Source: Amphimedon queenslandica
Lineage: Eukaryota; Porifera; Demospongiae; Haplosclerida; Niphatidae
Assembly: GCF_000090795.2 (NCBI RefSeq)
Contig: NW_003546379.1
Span: forward strand, 36,583-81,361
DNA length: 44,779 nucleotides
Direction of reading: 5' to 3'
Shown: one piece after another, positions 1-11,085 of the stretch
How the letters are laid out: each line of letters opens with the position of its first letter
How positions within the stretch are numbered: the stretch's first letter is position 1
Position numbers and translations under genes: made by a program
The notes under the pieces: model-generated
Database searches by the model: none
Told to the model about the DNA's origin: nothing
The model's input: only the letters and a program-made list of their open reading frames with translations

Positions 1-650
1 TGCACTAAGATGATTAACACTCAACTAACTGATGATGACAAGAATGCTATGGTTAAGCTAACAAAAGCTTTTGGAGAAAGTTTTTGGAACTATTCTGTGT
101 TTGTCCTCACTTTTGCTAACCTTGAAAATGTTGCAAGAAAAGATGACAGAGATGCTGACGAGGAAGAACCAGATGAAGATGATGAGGAGGGATGGAAAGA
201 ATTAGAAAAAAGAAGATTTACAAGACGGTTGGAATTATGGAAAAAAGAGCTTCAAAGTTTTTTAGTGGAAGAACTTAAAGTAACACCAAAAATTGTATGC
301 AACATTCCTGTCAGTTGTACCAGTTGGTGATAACAAGGAGACACACAAGAATCCCAAGTATATTACCTTGCCCGATCGTAAAAATTGGTTTGATGATTTT
401 TGGGAGGAATGTATTGAGAGAAAAAAGGAAATAAATTAATTCTACATCTTGGAGAAATTGGGTCTAGATCTAGAGGTACCACTGAGTATGAACTGCTTAA
501 AAAGCATAGAAATGAATATCAGGTAAAAGTCTTGATCAAAAGTAGACTTAGGTCTATATATATATATTGAATTATGATTTTAATTTGTGTCACTCTTTAC
601 CTTTTAGGAAGCTAAGACAAGCAGCACTGAAAGATTTGAAGCCACTAGAA
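1..650 (+). pseudogene. 3' remnant of an AIG1/GIMAP-like GTPase gene (unit 0)
   Basis: The window opens inside the G domain. The reading begins CTKM at base 1 and is nearly identical to GTPases B and C through the TFAN motif and the DADEEEPDED acidic stretch. Near 305-315 about 4 extra bases after 'attcctgtc' shift the frame, so translation stops at 328-330. The expected VPVGDNK...LPDR..WF sequence continues in another frame to about 437, and a second shift follows near 425-440 before homology resumes (LILHLGEIG). A donor-like site lies near 522. A short downstream exon (about 609-650, containing ERFEATRN) matches the RFEAALN / GFETARN exon of the other copies and is followed by 'gttagt'. The P-loop half would lie left of the window. 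Two frameshifts argue for a dead copy; homology to the array is certain. Confidence 0.85.
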
Positions 651-910
651 ATGTTAGTTTACATCAAAGTGATATTACAATAGACTTTAATCACTATATT
701 TTACAGTTTTTTGTATACAAAGAGTTGAAACAAAATACAGAGGTAGTTTGACTTTAAAATCCATAACTATCTAGATATATGATTATTAGATCTATTTATA
801 CAATTTTTGTAATAAATTCTCATGGTGGCATGACTATAATAAACCATAGTTATAAAATGCCTCTCCCAGAGTCTCTAAAGAGACTAAATAGGTGTGGCTA
901 TTCCTATATG

Positions 911-1003
911 GCTAGCCATAGATAATAGAGTAAATGAATTTACTCTATTATCAATTTAATAGAGTAAAAGTAATTTCATTTACTCTAATATCTATGGGCT
1001 AGC
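911..1003. repeat. Foldback element with ~28-bp inverted arms
   Basis: The left arm (911-938, beginning gctagccatagat) pairs with the right arm (975-1003, ending atctatgggctagc), with nested AT-rich palindromes between (gagtaaat/atttactc). It ends 8 bp before the surviving NAA80 exon-1 sequence and replaces that exon's start codon. It looks like a small non-autonomous foldback insertion; no target duplication was resolved. Confidence 0.6.
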
Positions 1004-1010
1004 TTACGTC

Positions 1011-1108
1011 GACAGCTATGAAGTACTAGAGCTTCAGTTTAGACCCGATCTCCTTGAACCAGCAGCTCATCTTCTCAATGAACAGTGGCCTAGAAGTTTA
1101 GAGGTAAG
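1011..1108 (+). pseudogene. NAA80 exon 1 remnant (unit 0)
   Basis: The frame reads DSYEVLELQFRPDLLEP and ends NEQWPRSLEVR, nearly the same as exon 1 of the intact NAA80 at 26863, and the following intron start (gtcagtgtagttataatgat) is also shared. The ATG and first codons are missing because the foldback element abuts it, and exons 2-4 are absent. Sequence from a kinase gene begins 40 bp later. It marks the unit at the left edge as a GTPase-NAA80 pair like the three others. Confidence 0.85.
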
Positions 1109-1148
1109 GTCAGTGTAGTTATAATGATATACAATGCTAAAAGTATGA

Positions 1149-1434
1149 GAAGTGTTTAATGGAGGGAAGACATCTTATGGTGGGTTTTCACCAACATATG
1201 TTAAGACTATGATATCTGATGGATATAGACTTGAAGCACCTTCAAATTCAGCATGCAATGATGATATGTAAGGAATACATTAATGAGTTGCATTATTAGT
1301 ATAATCATCATGCTTATAGATATCAGAAGACAATGCTAAAGTGTTGGGAGAGGGATCCTAATTAGAGACCAACATTGACAGATATTGATAGACTACTATC
1401 AAACAGTGTTGGATACTTGGACCTTACTAAATGA
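1149..1434 (+). pseudogene. C-terminal fragment of a tyrosine kinase domain
   Basis: Two pieces match kinase subdomains X-XI. The first (1149 to about 1268) reads EVFNGGKTSYGG and ISDGYRLEAP, the usual 'WE..s.G..PY..' and 'GYRLe.P' region, and ends at a possible donor (gatgatat|gtaagg). The second, after an AG near 1320, reads YQKTMLKCWERDPN, then an in-frame TAG at 1363-1365, then RPTLTDIDRLL, ending at TGA 1432-1434. CW-x-x-D-P-x-x-RPT is the classic tyrosine-kinase tail. The internal stop and missing catalytic lobe make this a relic. Which receptor or Src-type family it came from cannot be told. Confidence 0.75.
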
Positions 1435-3046
1435 GTCCAATTGACTGTACAATCGCATACTATATACACACACACATGTAGTATTGTAACAATATTTTGT
1501 AGTGCTAAGCATTATCTTCCACTTAATGAGATCAAGTAGATGTCTTCAAATTTATGTCATGTTGAAGCAATAAAACCAGCTTATTCAGCTAACAGTAATA
1601 ACAGTACACAGTGGCAAAAAAGGCCTATACTTCAATATCTAATAAAACAATCTCCATTAAGACCATTGCCAAGCCTTGATTGGCACAGAGTCTTCAATTT
1701 TAATTAATACTATAAGTTTTCAAAGTCACTATACAACAATCAGCAGAGAAGACCATGAGTTTGTTCAAGAGAATTACAGCCTTGACCATTGATTAAGTCT
1801 TTGTATTTAAAACTAAAAGTATATTTCTCTTATGAGTGTCCAGGCAAAAGTGTACAAGGAGAGCTGTTCACTAAAATATGCATCCATGTTTCCTCCACCA
1901 CAGAAGGCAACTTGTCAACAAATTACTTGACATGTCCACACATTTAACACATAGAGCTAGGTAAAGTACCAGGACAAACTCTATACCACTTATAAGTGTA
2001 CACATACAGAGATATTGCACTGACAATTGAGCATTCACATCAAAAATACAAAATTTAAAGTAACATTGCACAGCCCAATGCATGTATCAATATCAAACAC
2101 AACTATAACAATACAGCATAGCAAAGCGAACCAATCATCAATAATTATCACTAATTTTGAAGCAAAAACCAAATAAAGCATAGTAAGTACAATTATATAT
2201 AGGACAAACATTTATGTGCAATTCAAAAACTTTTAATTTATAGGAAAATTGGCAAATTAACTTTTAATATTGAGCTCTGTACATCTATCTCACAACATGG
2301 CAGTTTGACTTAATAATATTCATTGACAAGACACAATGATGTCAAAAGAAGCAAGAACTTCATTTATTGCAATTTGTGAAGCATAAAGTTAAAGTCATCT
2401 TATATACGTACAGCCCAATACATAAATCAAAGTTTGTTCTCTAATAAAATGTGACTAGTAAAAACCTACATGTATGCTTGTAGCTCTAACCTGATTCCCT
2501 AATGACTGGATGAGCTGTTATGAGGCCTCAATTCCTTGGGAGGTGACATCCTAATGATAGTAAGGAGAATATTATGAATGAATTTACATTAAATCACTTA
2601 CAACACAAGAAATGAAATCTAAAGTCCATTTATTTGAAATTGAACACATGTTTCCACGTGACTACATTAATTAGTTTATTTAAAGCCACACCTACAAAGC
2701 CCCACCTTAATCTACTACCACACCCATCAATTATGGCCATTGTGAAACGATCAAAGCGAGGGACCTGGAAAGCGAGCTGCAAAGGCACTCAAGTAGTGGT
2801 AGCTAACATGGCCACTGATCTGATAGTCAGCCATAGATTATCAAATTAAAGGTAATACCTTTTATTGTTCTTTAATATTTAATTAATCTAATTAGACGTC
2901 ACTTCATTAATGTATTAATTAAGTGTGTGTGTGTGTGTGTGTATCCAATTTTCTTATCAGTTGTAAAAAAACTTGTACTTAAGCATCAGAAAATATAATA
3001 AAAATGCATAATTTTTAAAATTTTAGTTTGATGAAATACATGTACA
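1435..3046. other. Intergenic stretch without a supported gene
   Basis: Only short open frames occur (for example 2634-2849 plus and 1871-2083 minus), with no recognisable domain. There is a (TG)n microsatellite at about 2926-2942. I see no RNA gene or conserved exon. Confidence 0.5.
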
Positions 3047-3609
3047 TAGTCTCGCCCCGCCCTTTCGCTAGCTGTGGAGGAAGGGTCTGGAGACACTCAT
3101 GGTAAAAATGTGTGCAAAGAAGACCACGTGGTTGGCTCTACATTATGTAACAGAGAAGACCAGATCAGTCAAAACAGCTGAAAGAGATGCTTTGCAGCTA
3201 AAAGAAGACAAGGACTGAGTCTCTTGGACATCTCTTGCAGATTTGAGAGCAGCAGCTCTTCACAGAGCATGATAATATTTACTTTTTATTGATGACGTTT
3301 TATTGTAAACACGTGACAGTATGATTACGTCATAAGTGCCATGGCGTCGTTGTAGTAAGCAGCATAATAATGCTGCTCTTAAACCTTGAGAAAGAAGTCC
3401 AGGGAGTGTTACAGGCTCCTTCCAGCCTTTATTTGGTCCTCATTCTTCTCTTATCTTAAACAGAGCTCTTCGGTCACACGACTACTTGTCCTACACATGG
3501 TTCAAGCAATTTGATTAGGACATGGATTTCTTTGCATGAAGCAAACATTTTTATTGTGAGTGTCTCCAGACCCTTTCTCCGCAGGTAGCGAAAGGGCGGG
3601 ACCAGACTA
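3047..3609. mobile_element. MITE with ~50-bp terminal inverted repeats
   Basis: The element begins tagtctcgccccgccc and ends gggcgggaccagacta. The inner TIR (ctttcgct.., ..agggtctggagacactca) is matched on the right by tgagtgtctccagaccct and agcgaaag, giving about 50 bp of mostly matching terminal repeat. The 9-mer acatgtaca flanks both ends (3038-3046 and 3610-3618) and may be the target duplication, though this palindromic word is common throughout the window. It has no coding capacity, so it is non-autonomous. An 8- or 9-bp duplication would fit hAT or Mutator-like transposases; the superfamily is inference. Confidence 0.8.
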
Positions 3610-3659
3610 ACATGTACAGTACATGACCAAAGACCATGGTACTATATTGGAAGTCCATA

Positions 3660-4200
3660 GGCCATTGCTTTTTTTCAAAATTATCTCATTTTAAAGATGT
3701 TCATAACTCAAAAATAATTTGTTGGAATCAACTCAAAACTTTCTACATATCATAAAAACATCAATGTGTATCAGAAAATGTAATAAAAATTGGGGGTGAT
3801 TTTGGATCCAATTTTCAGAAAAACCATGGGCTATAGTATAGCCTTTGCTATTTTTTTTAATTTGCTTGATTTTTAAAATGCTTATAACTCGAAAATTATT
3901 TGTCGGAATTAACTCAAACTTTGTACATAGCATAAGGACATCAATGTGTATCAGAAAATGTAATAAAAATTGAGGGTAATTTTGGAGCGATTTTTTGAAA
4001 AAAACCATGGGCTATATAATGGCCATTTTTTCAAAAATTGGCCCATTTTTTAAATTGCTCATACATGTAACTTGAAAAATACTTGTCAGAATGTGCTCAA
4101 ACTTTCTACGTAGCTTAAGGACATCAATTTGAATCTGAAAATGTAATGAAAATTAGGGAGTAATTTTCAGAGTCAATTTTTAGAAAAAAGACCACGGGAT
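3660..4200. repeat. Dispersed ~180-bp satellite, diverged block
   Basis: About three tandem units each carry 'gaat(c/t)aactcaaa.ctttctacat', 'acatcaatgtgtatcagaaaatgtaa' in split form, and 'ttttcaaaaat.ggccc'. The same backbone recurs at 14.3, 21.4, 27.2, 34.6 and 40.1 kb. One unit centres on the palindrome ggctatagtatagcc. Minus-strand frames here are only repeat read-through. Confidence 0.75.
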
Positions 4201-4508
4201 GAGTACAATTGGTGTATATGTGCAAAAATGCGATCAGAAGAGGGTTATCTGAGTGGCACTTGCTCAGGCTTGCCCCAATAACATGCACTTATCAGTGATT
4301 GTTTTTGTGGAGAGCAAACTTGCTCATCAAAAATAATATTGGGACCTTATTTTAGACCCTAATGTTGCTGCATTCATTGTTGTTACTGTTATGATAGCAG
4401 TAAGCTTGGTACTTATGTATTAGACCAAAATTTTAGTTCTTAAAAACATGTATCTTTTCTGGCCCTCAACTCAATAACCTCTGATCATATTAGCTTAATG
4501 GGCTATAT

Positions 4509-4713
4509 ACCGTATAAGCAGGTTTATTCAAGAATTGCAAATTTCATGGATTTTGCGGATTCCTTCCCGATTTGCGAAATAAAATCCACGAAAATCAATT
4601 TAATGCAGTACTGCATGACGCATGTGGTAGATTTTGTGAAATTTAAATCTGCGAATTGGAATTTTAGCAGAATTCGCAAAATATAATTCCCTTGAAAAAA
4701 ACCACTTATACGG
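4509..4713. mobile_element. Foldback/MITE-like element with ccgtataag ends
   Basis: The left end (ccgtataagcaggttt.ttcaag) is the inverted match of the right end (cttgaaaaaaaccacttatacgg). The interior holds further inverted pieces (gcgaa...ttcgc). The overlapping frames on both strands are products of this palindromic structure and not genes. A similar left-end style is seen at 38211. Confidence 0.65.
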
Positions 4714-4720
4714 AAGTATG

Positions 4721-4996
4721 TACTCGCCCCAATTAACACATCTCTTGATAATAATTACATGTCTCAGGTGGTGCATTGTTTAGATAGGAACAATTAAGAA
4801 ATGCTCCAAGAGGTGCTTGTTTAGAGAGGTGTATAGCTAAGTACGCAATACACCTGTAAGCAATGGGACTTGCTAATTTCAATGCTCCTCTCAAAAATAA
4901 TTGTCTTGACAAGGAGGTGCACTCAATGGAAATTTTTTATTGTGGAAGCCATGTAGAGGTGCAATAGTTAGGAGGGTCTGTTAATTGGGGCAAGTA
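4721..4996. mobile_element. Mariner-style MITE, copy 1
   Basis: It is bounded by tactcgccccaattaacac and gttaattggggcaagta. Its whole length is repeated in reverse orientation at 41019-41299, including the inner marks gaaatgctcc, aggtgcttgttta and ggaagccatgtagaggtgca. TA at each edge fits a TA target duplication. Confidence 0.8.
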
Positions 4997-5042
4997 TGGT
5001 AGATAATGTTTATTATACTGTTAATTTGTGTATGCATAATAC

Positions 5043-5076
5043 CAAGAGTGGATAATAATAATTATCCACTCTTGAT
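5043..5076. repeat. Short perfect hairpin
   Basis: The arms agagtggataataat and the complementary attatccactct face each other around a short AT spacer just left of the next foldback element. The role is unknown. Confidence 0.6.
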
Positions 5077-5096
5077 AATACTATAGAGAGCCAAAT

Positions 5097-5449
5097 TAAG
5101 CCCAACATACACGGGGCAACATGTTGAATGCAACATTGAAGCAACATGTTGTATTCAATATGTTGCCTCGTGTATAATAGCAAATTTGTTGCATGCAACT
5201 TCCAAGCAACATGTTGCTTCAAGTTGAAAAATTTCAACTTCAAGCAACATGTTGCTTCAAAACATCAAAGGTAACTAGGCAACACATAAGGAATGCAATA
5301 ATAACTTCAGCCTTTTATTCATAATAATAATTATTATTAAAATAGCAAGTAACATGTTTCCCCTTTTGTTCAACAGTGTGCTACATGTTGAATACATCAT
5401 GTTGCTTGATGTTGCATTCAACATGTTGCCCTGTGTATGTCGGGCTTTA
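5097..5449. mobile_element. Foldback MITE rich in gcaacatgttgc palindromes
   Basis: The terminal sequence taagcccaacatacacgggg is matched inverted by ccctgtgtatgtcgggctt at the right end. Inside, the 12-mer gcaacatgttgc and variants recur at least six times on both arms. The end pattern (taaag..., catacac, caac.tgttg) is shared with the element at 17279-17440, so the two belong to one family. Confidence 0.75.
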
Positions 5450-6261
5450 GGCACATAATATGGCCCTGTAAAAGTATAGATATCAAATTACTTACATTGT
5501 GATATGATAAGATTTAGTAGTTACAATAGCTATACAATTACTATGATAACTCCATTGTTTTAGCCCTGTTTTGTATAGAGGCCCCACCAGTTTTTAGCCC
5601 CATTTATGCCTCGCCTAGCTGTAAATGATAACCATATATATTCTATCAAAACTGTTTTTCATTTATGCATGTATATAAAACTATAAAACTCATGTATTCT
5701 TTTGAGTGGGCAAAATAGAAGTGAGGGTATTGGAAGAGATGCTTTTTAATCTTATTCTTTATTTTCATTCCATGTTTCTTACTTTTTATTTAGATAATTA
5801 AATTGTTAGGACAAGTACTTTTAGAGTCACTGCAATGTTATACTATTACCATAGGTGGAGGGACTCTATCAGAGTATCGTAATGTGCCTCAGGTAAGTGA
5901 AAACATTTTAAAGCAATAATAATCTTTAAAATACAGGTCATTGGAGACAAGGGTCTAATGTATTTCAGCTAACATTTCTCAGAAGACTGAATTTTGTAAA
6001 AATACGAAAAAACGTAACAGTGATCAAACTTTTTGCAGCACTGATTTGCAGTTTGCACATAGATACATATAATTGTTTTTTAATTGTTTGTACCAATTGT
6101 AAAGATAAGAATGGATAAAAAAGATTTTTAGTGTGGTTTTTGGGAGTGGCCATAGCTCATATTATTATTAGGCTGGCTACGCGAGACTAAGCTCATTGTC
6201 ATGCGTTGATTGTTCAATTTTGAGTTCGGCTCGGAGTTCTGTAAAGACATTATTTTCTATG
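5450..6261. other. Intergenic region with one orphan exon-like segment
   Basis: At 5794-5892 a 99-nt phase-0 open segment has an AG (tttatttag) before it and GTAAGT after it. It reads IIKLLGQVLLESLQCYT and ends SEYRNVPQ. I recognise no family and no adjoining exons. The rest up to the 5' UTR of the next gene shows nothing further. Confidence 0.3.
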
Positions 6262-6314
6262 GTAAGACTGACTCCTCTTTATTAATGCCATTTTATATTG
6301 TTATTATCCACTAG
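6262..6314 (+). other. 5' UTR intron of the beta-helix membrane protein gene
   Basis: A 53-nt GT-AG intron (tctatg|gtaagact ... ccactag|gctatgg) sits 3 nt before the ATG at 6318. The placement suggests a short untranslated first exon upstream near 6180-6261. Confidence 0.5.
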
Positions 6315-6317
6315 GCT

Positions 6318-9300
6318 ATGGCTAAATTGCTGTTAGCATTAACAGTAGCACGAGTACTCATAGCTGCTGTAGCTGGTGAAATACTACAGATAGAAGTTAA
6401 TGGCGAGTCTGGTAATGACACTGAAGATTGTCTCAGTGGCGAGGAGCCTTGTGCAACTTTAGATTATGCCCTAAATGGGACGTCGTCAAGCGTCTCTTCC
6501 GTCCATTATCTCCTCGCTCCTGACGTACCCCACGAGCTAAGAAACAACTACAGCTTTTATGATGGAACTAACATCAGGATATCCTCCTCTTTAAATGGGA
6601 ATAGAGCATACATCGAGTGCATAGGTAATAACACTGGTCTGTCATTTGATCATTCGCAGAATTTGAGTTTTTGTGACGTTACATTTAATCACTGTGGTTC
6701 TTCACATGTCACCACAAGTAGTGATTTCAGTAACTTCGAAAGCAATGGCACTTCATACCTCTACACTAACATAACCCTCTTCTTTATATTTTGTCGTGAC
6801 GTCACTTTCGATGGTGTCGTAGTCACTAATAGTACTGGGACTGGTGTTGTGTTCTACAGCACTATTGGTAACAATTTCATATCCAATTCTAATTTCACTT
6901 ACAACAGACCAGTAGAAGACAAGCCTGGAGGAGGTGGAGTGGCCGTGGAATATATATACTGTATTCCTGGTGATCCCAGTTGCAGTGAAAAATCTGGAAA
7001 TTCTTTTAACTCGACTTATTCAAACGGGGGCTCGTTTACCTTCCGATTATGTAATTTTTCTGATAACGAAGCAAATACCAGCAATTTTAATGGGGATTCC
7101 TTCATTGTCCCTCATGCTAATACTAATGTGGCACTAGGTCGAGGTGCTGGACTATCTCTGCTACACAAAGGTAATATTACGAACTCTAGGATCCTTGTGG
7201 ATAATTGTACTTTTATCCATAACAAGGCTGTCTGGGGTAGAGCTATGCTGATTGAATTTCAGGACACCAGTAAAGAGAACGAGGTGAACATTACAAATTG
7301 TTATTTTTATCGGAACAGGTGCTTTTTTGATTCTTGTAATTATGCTGGAACTGGAGGCGGTGGAGTAAGAGTCCAATTTGCATCGTTTCATGACCACGTT
7401 ATTAAGAATAAAGTGAGATTTATTAACGTTACATTTCATAAAAACCATGCTTATTTTGGAGGAGGACTCTCGTTTTTCACTTTTCCAACATACAGAAATA
7501 GGTCCAGTAGCAACGATCTTTTCTTTTACAATTGCACTTGGAATAAGAACATTGCTAGGCTCGGCTCAGCAATAGATCTCTCACTTTGGAACATTAAAGG
7601 TTTTAGTGATGGCTCTCTTGTAGTCTCACCCTATTTTGAGGAGTCTACATTTGTCAATAACACTATCAAATATACTAAATACTATGGTACTCCCACTGGT
7701 ATTGGTGCAGTATACACTGACTCTGTGCCTCTCAACTTCACTGGAAATAATAACTTTTCAGGCAACATTGGTTCTGCTCTTGTTGCTTTAGATGCCACCG
7801 TAGAGTTCAGAAATAACTCTCGCACCTATTTGAAGGTAATGAAGGCTTGTCTGGAGGAGCAGTGACATTATTTAGCAAAGCATTCCTTTTGTTTGGAGGC
7901 AAATGTAGTACTATTTTCCATAATAACAGTGCTACTTTACATGGTGGTGCCATTTCTTGGCAGAGTGTTGGGGATTATCAATTGATTTCATCACGTAACT
8001 GTTTTATTCGATATTATAATACAAGTGCAGATCCTACTGATTGGAATGTCACGTTTAATTTTGATGGCAACAAGGCTGGGTTTTCTGGTGATGCTATTTA
8101 TGCCACATCGCTCCTTGGATGTCTGTGGGGTGGTAAGTCATACGGTAGCCTTTACAACAACACTAAAAAGGAATATCTAACTGTCTTTTGTTGGAATAAC
8201 AAAACAAAGATATGGAACTATAATAGCGAATGTAACAGTACTAACAGTACTAATCTTATTGCTACTTCACCTGCTTATTATTCTAATAAAACAGATGGTA
8301 CACAGTGTGGAAAATATGAGCAGTACAATATATCTGTTGTGCCTGGAAAACCTACAAAATTGGATGCTGTCATGATGTTAGATGATCGACAGAATAGAAT
8401 TAGCCAGGATTCTGTAGTATACATGTATACTACTTGGAACAATGAAACCAAGAAAAATGAAACAAGGTATGTCACTAATGAAGCACTACCCTATAATATA
8501 ACTAGTAAGATTATAGACTTGGGTACTGTAATACCTCGTGTAATGGCAACAACCGTGAATCTTAGTTTCACTGCTTGCCCACCTGGTTTTTCTAATGAAC
8601 AGTATGGAGAACCATGCAAACGTGGCAATCTTCCATTTGTTAACATTTATAGCAATTTCTCAGCTGACATACAGTTTGGGTACTGGATTGGTAAAATAGA
8701 TGATGCCGATAGTCGTTATTATGTTGGTGAGTGTTATTTCTGTCCCTGGAACATTACCACTATAAATGGAAGTCGTGTAGTTCATCAGAATTACATTCAT
8801 CTTCCTGAAAATGAGACACAATTGGACTCGTTTCTTTGTGGTGGGTTGAACAGGACTGGTACCCTTTGTGCAAAGTGTAAGCATAATTATTGTACTGCTG
8901 TTAATTCGTTAAAATACAAATGTATTGACATTGGCTCTCATAAGCATTATTACTCTTACACTTGGATATTTTACCTGTTGTTTGAGTATGTTCCAATCAC
9001 ACTTCTTATGATAGTCGTTATTATTTTCAATGTTTCAGTTACCTCAGGCCCAGCAAACGCGTTCATTTTCTTTTCTCAGATTATCTCAAGCACATTTAGT
9101 GTTGATGCTGATGAACAGATTAATTATGAAACTATTACCAAAGTCGCTCCAGGCATTAAGCAAGCCTATATCTTCCTTTATGGTATATGGAACCTTGATT
9201 TTTTTAATGCAATTGATTATGATGGCTGGTTGTTCTGTTTAAGCCCAAAATTTGGTGCTTTGCAAATCATGACTCTAAAATATATAGCTGCAGCTTATCC

Positions 9301-10402
9301 TCTAGTTATCATAGTCCTGATTGTATTCTTGGTGTGGTTATATAACAAAAACTATCGTTTTGTTGTGTGCCTTTTTTGACCAATTCATTGGTGCACTGCT
9401 CGCTGCATGAGGTATCTTAATATAGATCGCTCATTAATGGATGCATTGGCAACTTTCTTTATTCTTTCCTATGTCAAGTTTGCTGTTACTGCATGCTATA
9501 TTCTTTACCCAAATCCACTTGTGTATGACACTGCAAAGCGATCTAAATTTGTTGCTTATCTTGATGGTGATGTGGATTATGGATCACCTGATCACATCCC
9601 CTATCTACTCATTTCTGTAGTGGCTGTCCTCTGGTGTATCCTGTTGCCTCTGATATTGTTTTTCTATTCTACTCGGCGATGCTATACTTTTCTCGATCAA
9701 ACCAAAAAATTTCGTTGGTTGGAGCCCAGTGATTTATTCTATCATTTCCTCAATTCCTTCCACCATTGCTTCAAGGATGACAGACGCTATTTTGCTGCTT
9801 TCTATTTCTTCTTAAAGCTTATACTCATTGGAACATATGCTCTTGGCTTTGATTGGACAAAGCAATACATATACCAGCAAATTGTATGTACACTGGCAAT
9901 CCTTCTAGTTGGCACCCTTCAACCATATAGGGAAATGAAGTATAATTTCCTTGACATGGGAATGTTTTCTATCCTTGCTGTAGTTAATGTCCTCTCTCTT
10001 TACAGTCGCCATCAGCAAGCTGTCAATATCCCACTCTCAAAAGTTACTTTCTACTCTCAGGTCATTCTAATATTTATCCCCCTGGTGTACTTCACTTTAT
10101 ACTCTATATATTTCATAATAAGAAATGTGTTTAGATGCAGAAGGAGGTGCAAAATTGGCCCTGATGATGATAAGAATGAAGACGAGACATTTAATAATTT
10201 CATGAACGACATTGAAGAGGAGAATCGATTGGAGACTAATCATTATTATGGGGGTATCTCTGACAATGAGGATGCAGGGCAGCAGAGAAGGAGGGAAAAT
10301 GAAGCATTGTTCAATAGGCCTAGCCCTGATTCAATACAGTTTAGATCTAGGAGAGGCCGGACTGAGCCACTGAGGTCTCGTTATATGCCACGCCGAACTT
10401 AA
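6318..10402 (+). pseudogene. Beta-helix ectodomain plus multi-TM surface protein, broken by a frameshift and a stop
   Basis: One single-exon gene of about 1,360 codons is split into three frames. It starts with a signal peptide (MAKLLLALTVARVLIAAVAG). A long Asn-rich ectodomain follows with many N-glycosylation sequons and repeated 'N..F..N.A..GG(G/A)' motifs of a right-handed parallel beta-helix. A Cys-rich juxtamembrane part follows (CPPGF near 8575; GTLCAKCKHNYC near 8858), then eight or nine hydrophobic helices from 8963 and a basic/acidic cytoplasmic tail. At about 7828-7833 one base is missing from a T-run (tatttgaagg), ending frame 1 at 7865. At 9377-9379 a TGA interrupts ..VVCLF-stop-PIHWC.. 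in mid-domain. Both sides match in style, so this was one protein. Such receptors appear to be a large sponge family (from memory). It is either a young pseudogene or carries two assembly errors. Confidence 0.75.
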
Positions 10403-11029
10403 TTATTAGTAACTGATTTTTCTTTTTTTTTGCTGCTGCTATTGAACCGTTTGTGTGAACTTATTTTGCTGCTAATTTTTGTGTGTTAGGCTTATAGTGA
10501 AATTGTTGATTTTTTGTCAAAAAAATTGTTTAAAATAATATTTTGAAATAATTATGAAGCACTGACATAGAGCACTATATGCACTTTATACTATAGGCAA
10601 ACACAACATGCTATTTACATATGCAGTGCATCAGTAGCTGATTGTATGTATCTAGTACAATTTTTGACTGGAGTTTGTATTTGTATAGCTAGTATTTTGG
10701 GCAATGTTTATGCATGCACCTACATGCATGTCACTAAAATTCACAGACTTTGGCTATGCCATATACATTTAGATGAATTGATTGCAAATTGATTTAAACA
10801 CTAAATCAGTGTCATAATAACAAAAATTATTACAGTCTTAGACTAACTTAATTTGTGTTTTGAATAATGATTATATGTACTTGCAATGTTTTATTTATAA
10901 AGAGATATGTGGGCCTTTGATGTATCAGTGTGAGGCATGTTAAACGTAATCATATCTGAAAGACAAACTGTTTATATTCTAAGAATTTAAACCAATAACT
11001 TGTGAATCTAATTACATGGGTTTGCACTT
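10403..11029. other. Intergenic, no gene seen
   Basis: An AT-rich spacer between the beta-helix gene and GTPase A. No open frame of note, inverted repeat or satellite unit was recognised. Confidence 0.5.
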
Positions 11030-11036
11030 TATAAAA
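11030..11036 (+). promoter_or_regulatory. Candidate TATA box of GTPase A
   Basis: TATAAAA lies 50 nt upstream of the ATG at 11086. The spacing would give a start site a few tens of bases before the ATG. This is the best motif in the upstream region but is not proof of use. Confidence 0.35.
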
Positions 11037-11085
11037 ACACTCCAAACTTATAATCATATTAAAACAAATTTTGTGGTTTGGAGTC

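Noticed and set aside
2634..2849. 71-aa plus-strand frame
   Set aside because: No domain, no splice partners and low-complexity composition; chance frame.
3733..4008. Minus-strand frame of 91 aa (and similar at 35182-35442, 27303-27515, 40658-40840)
   Set aside because: These are translations of the dispersed satellite; the internal repeat of the peptide mirrors the DNA repeat.
7828..7860. A 27-nt GT-AG intron or programmed frameshift to repair the beta-helix gene
   Set aside because: Removing 27 nt does not change the frame and a stop follows. No slippery site with stimulatory structure is evident. A simple base loss is the plainest reading.
9377..9379. TGA read as selenocysteine
   Set aside because: The residue context (CLF-stop-PIHW) is not redox-like and no SECIS-like hairpin was recognised downstream.
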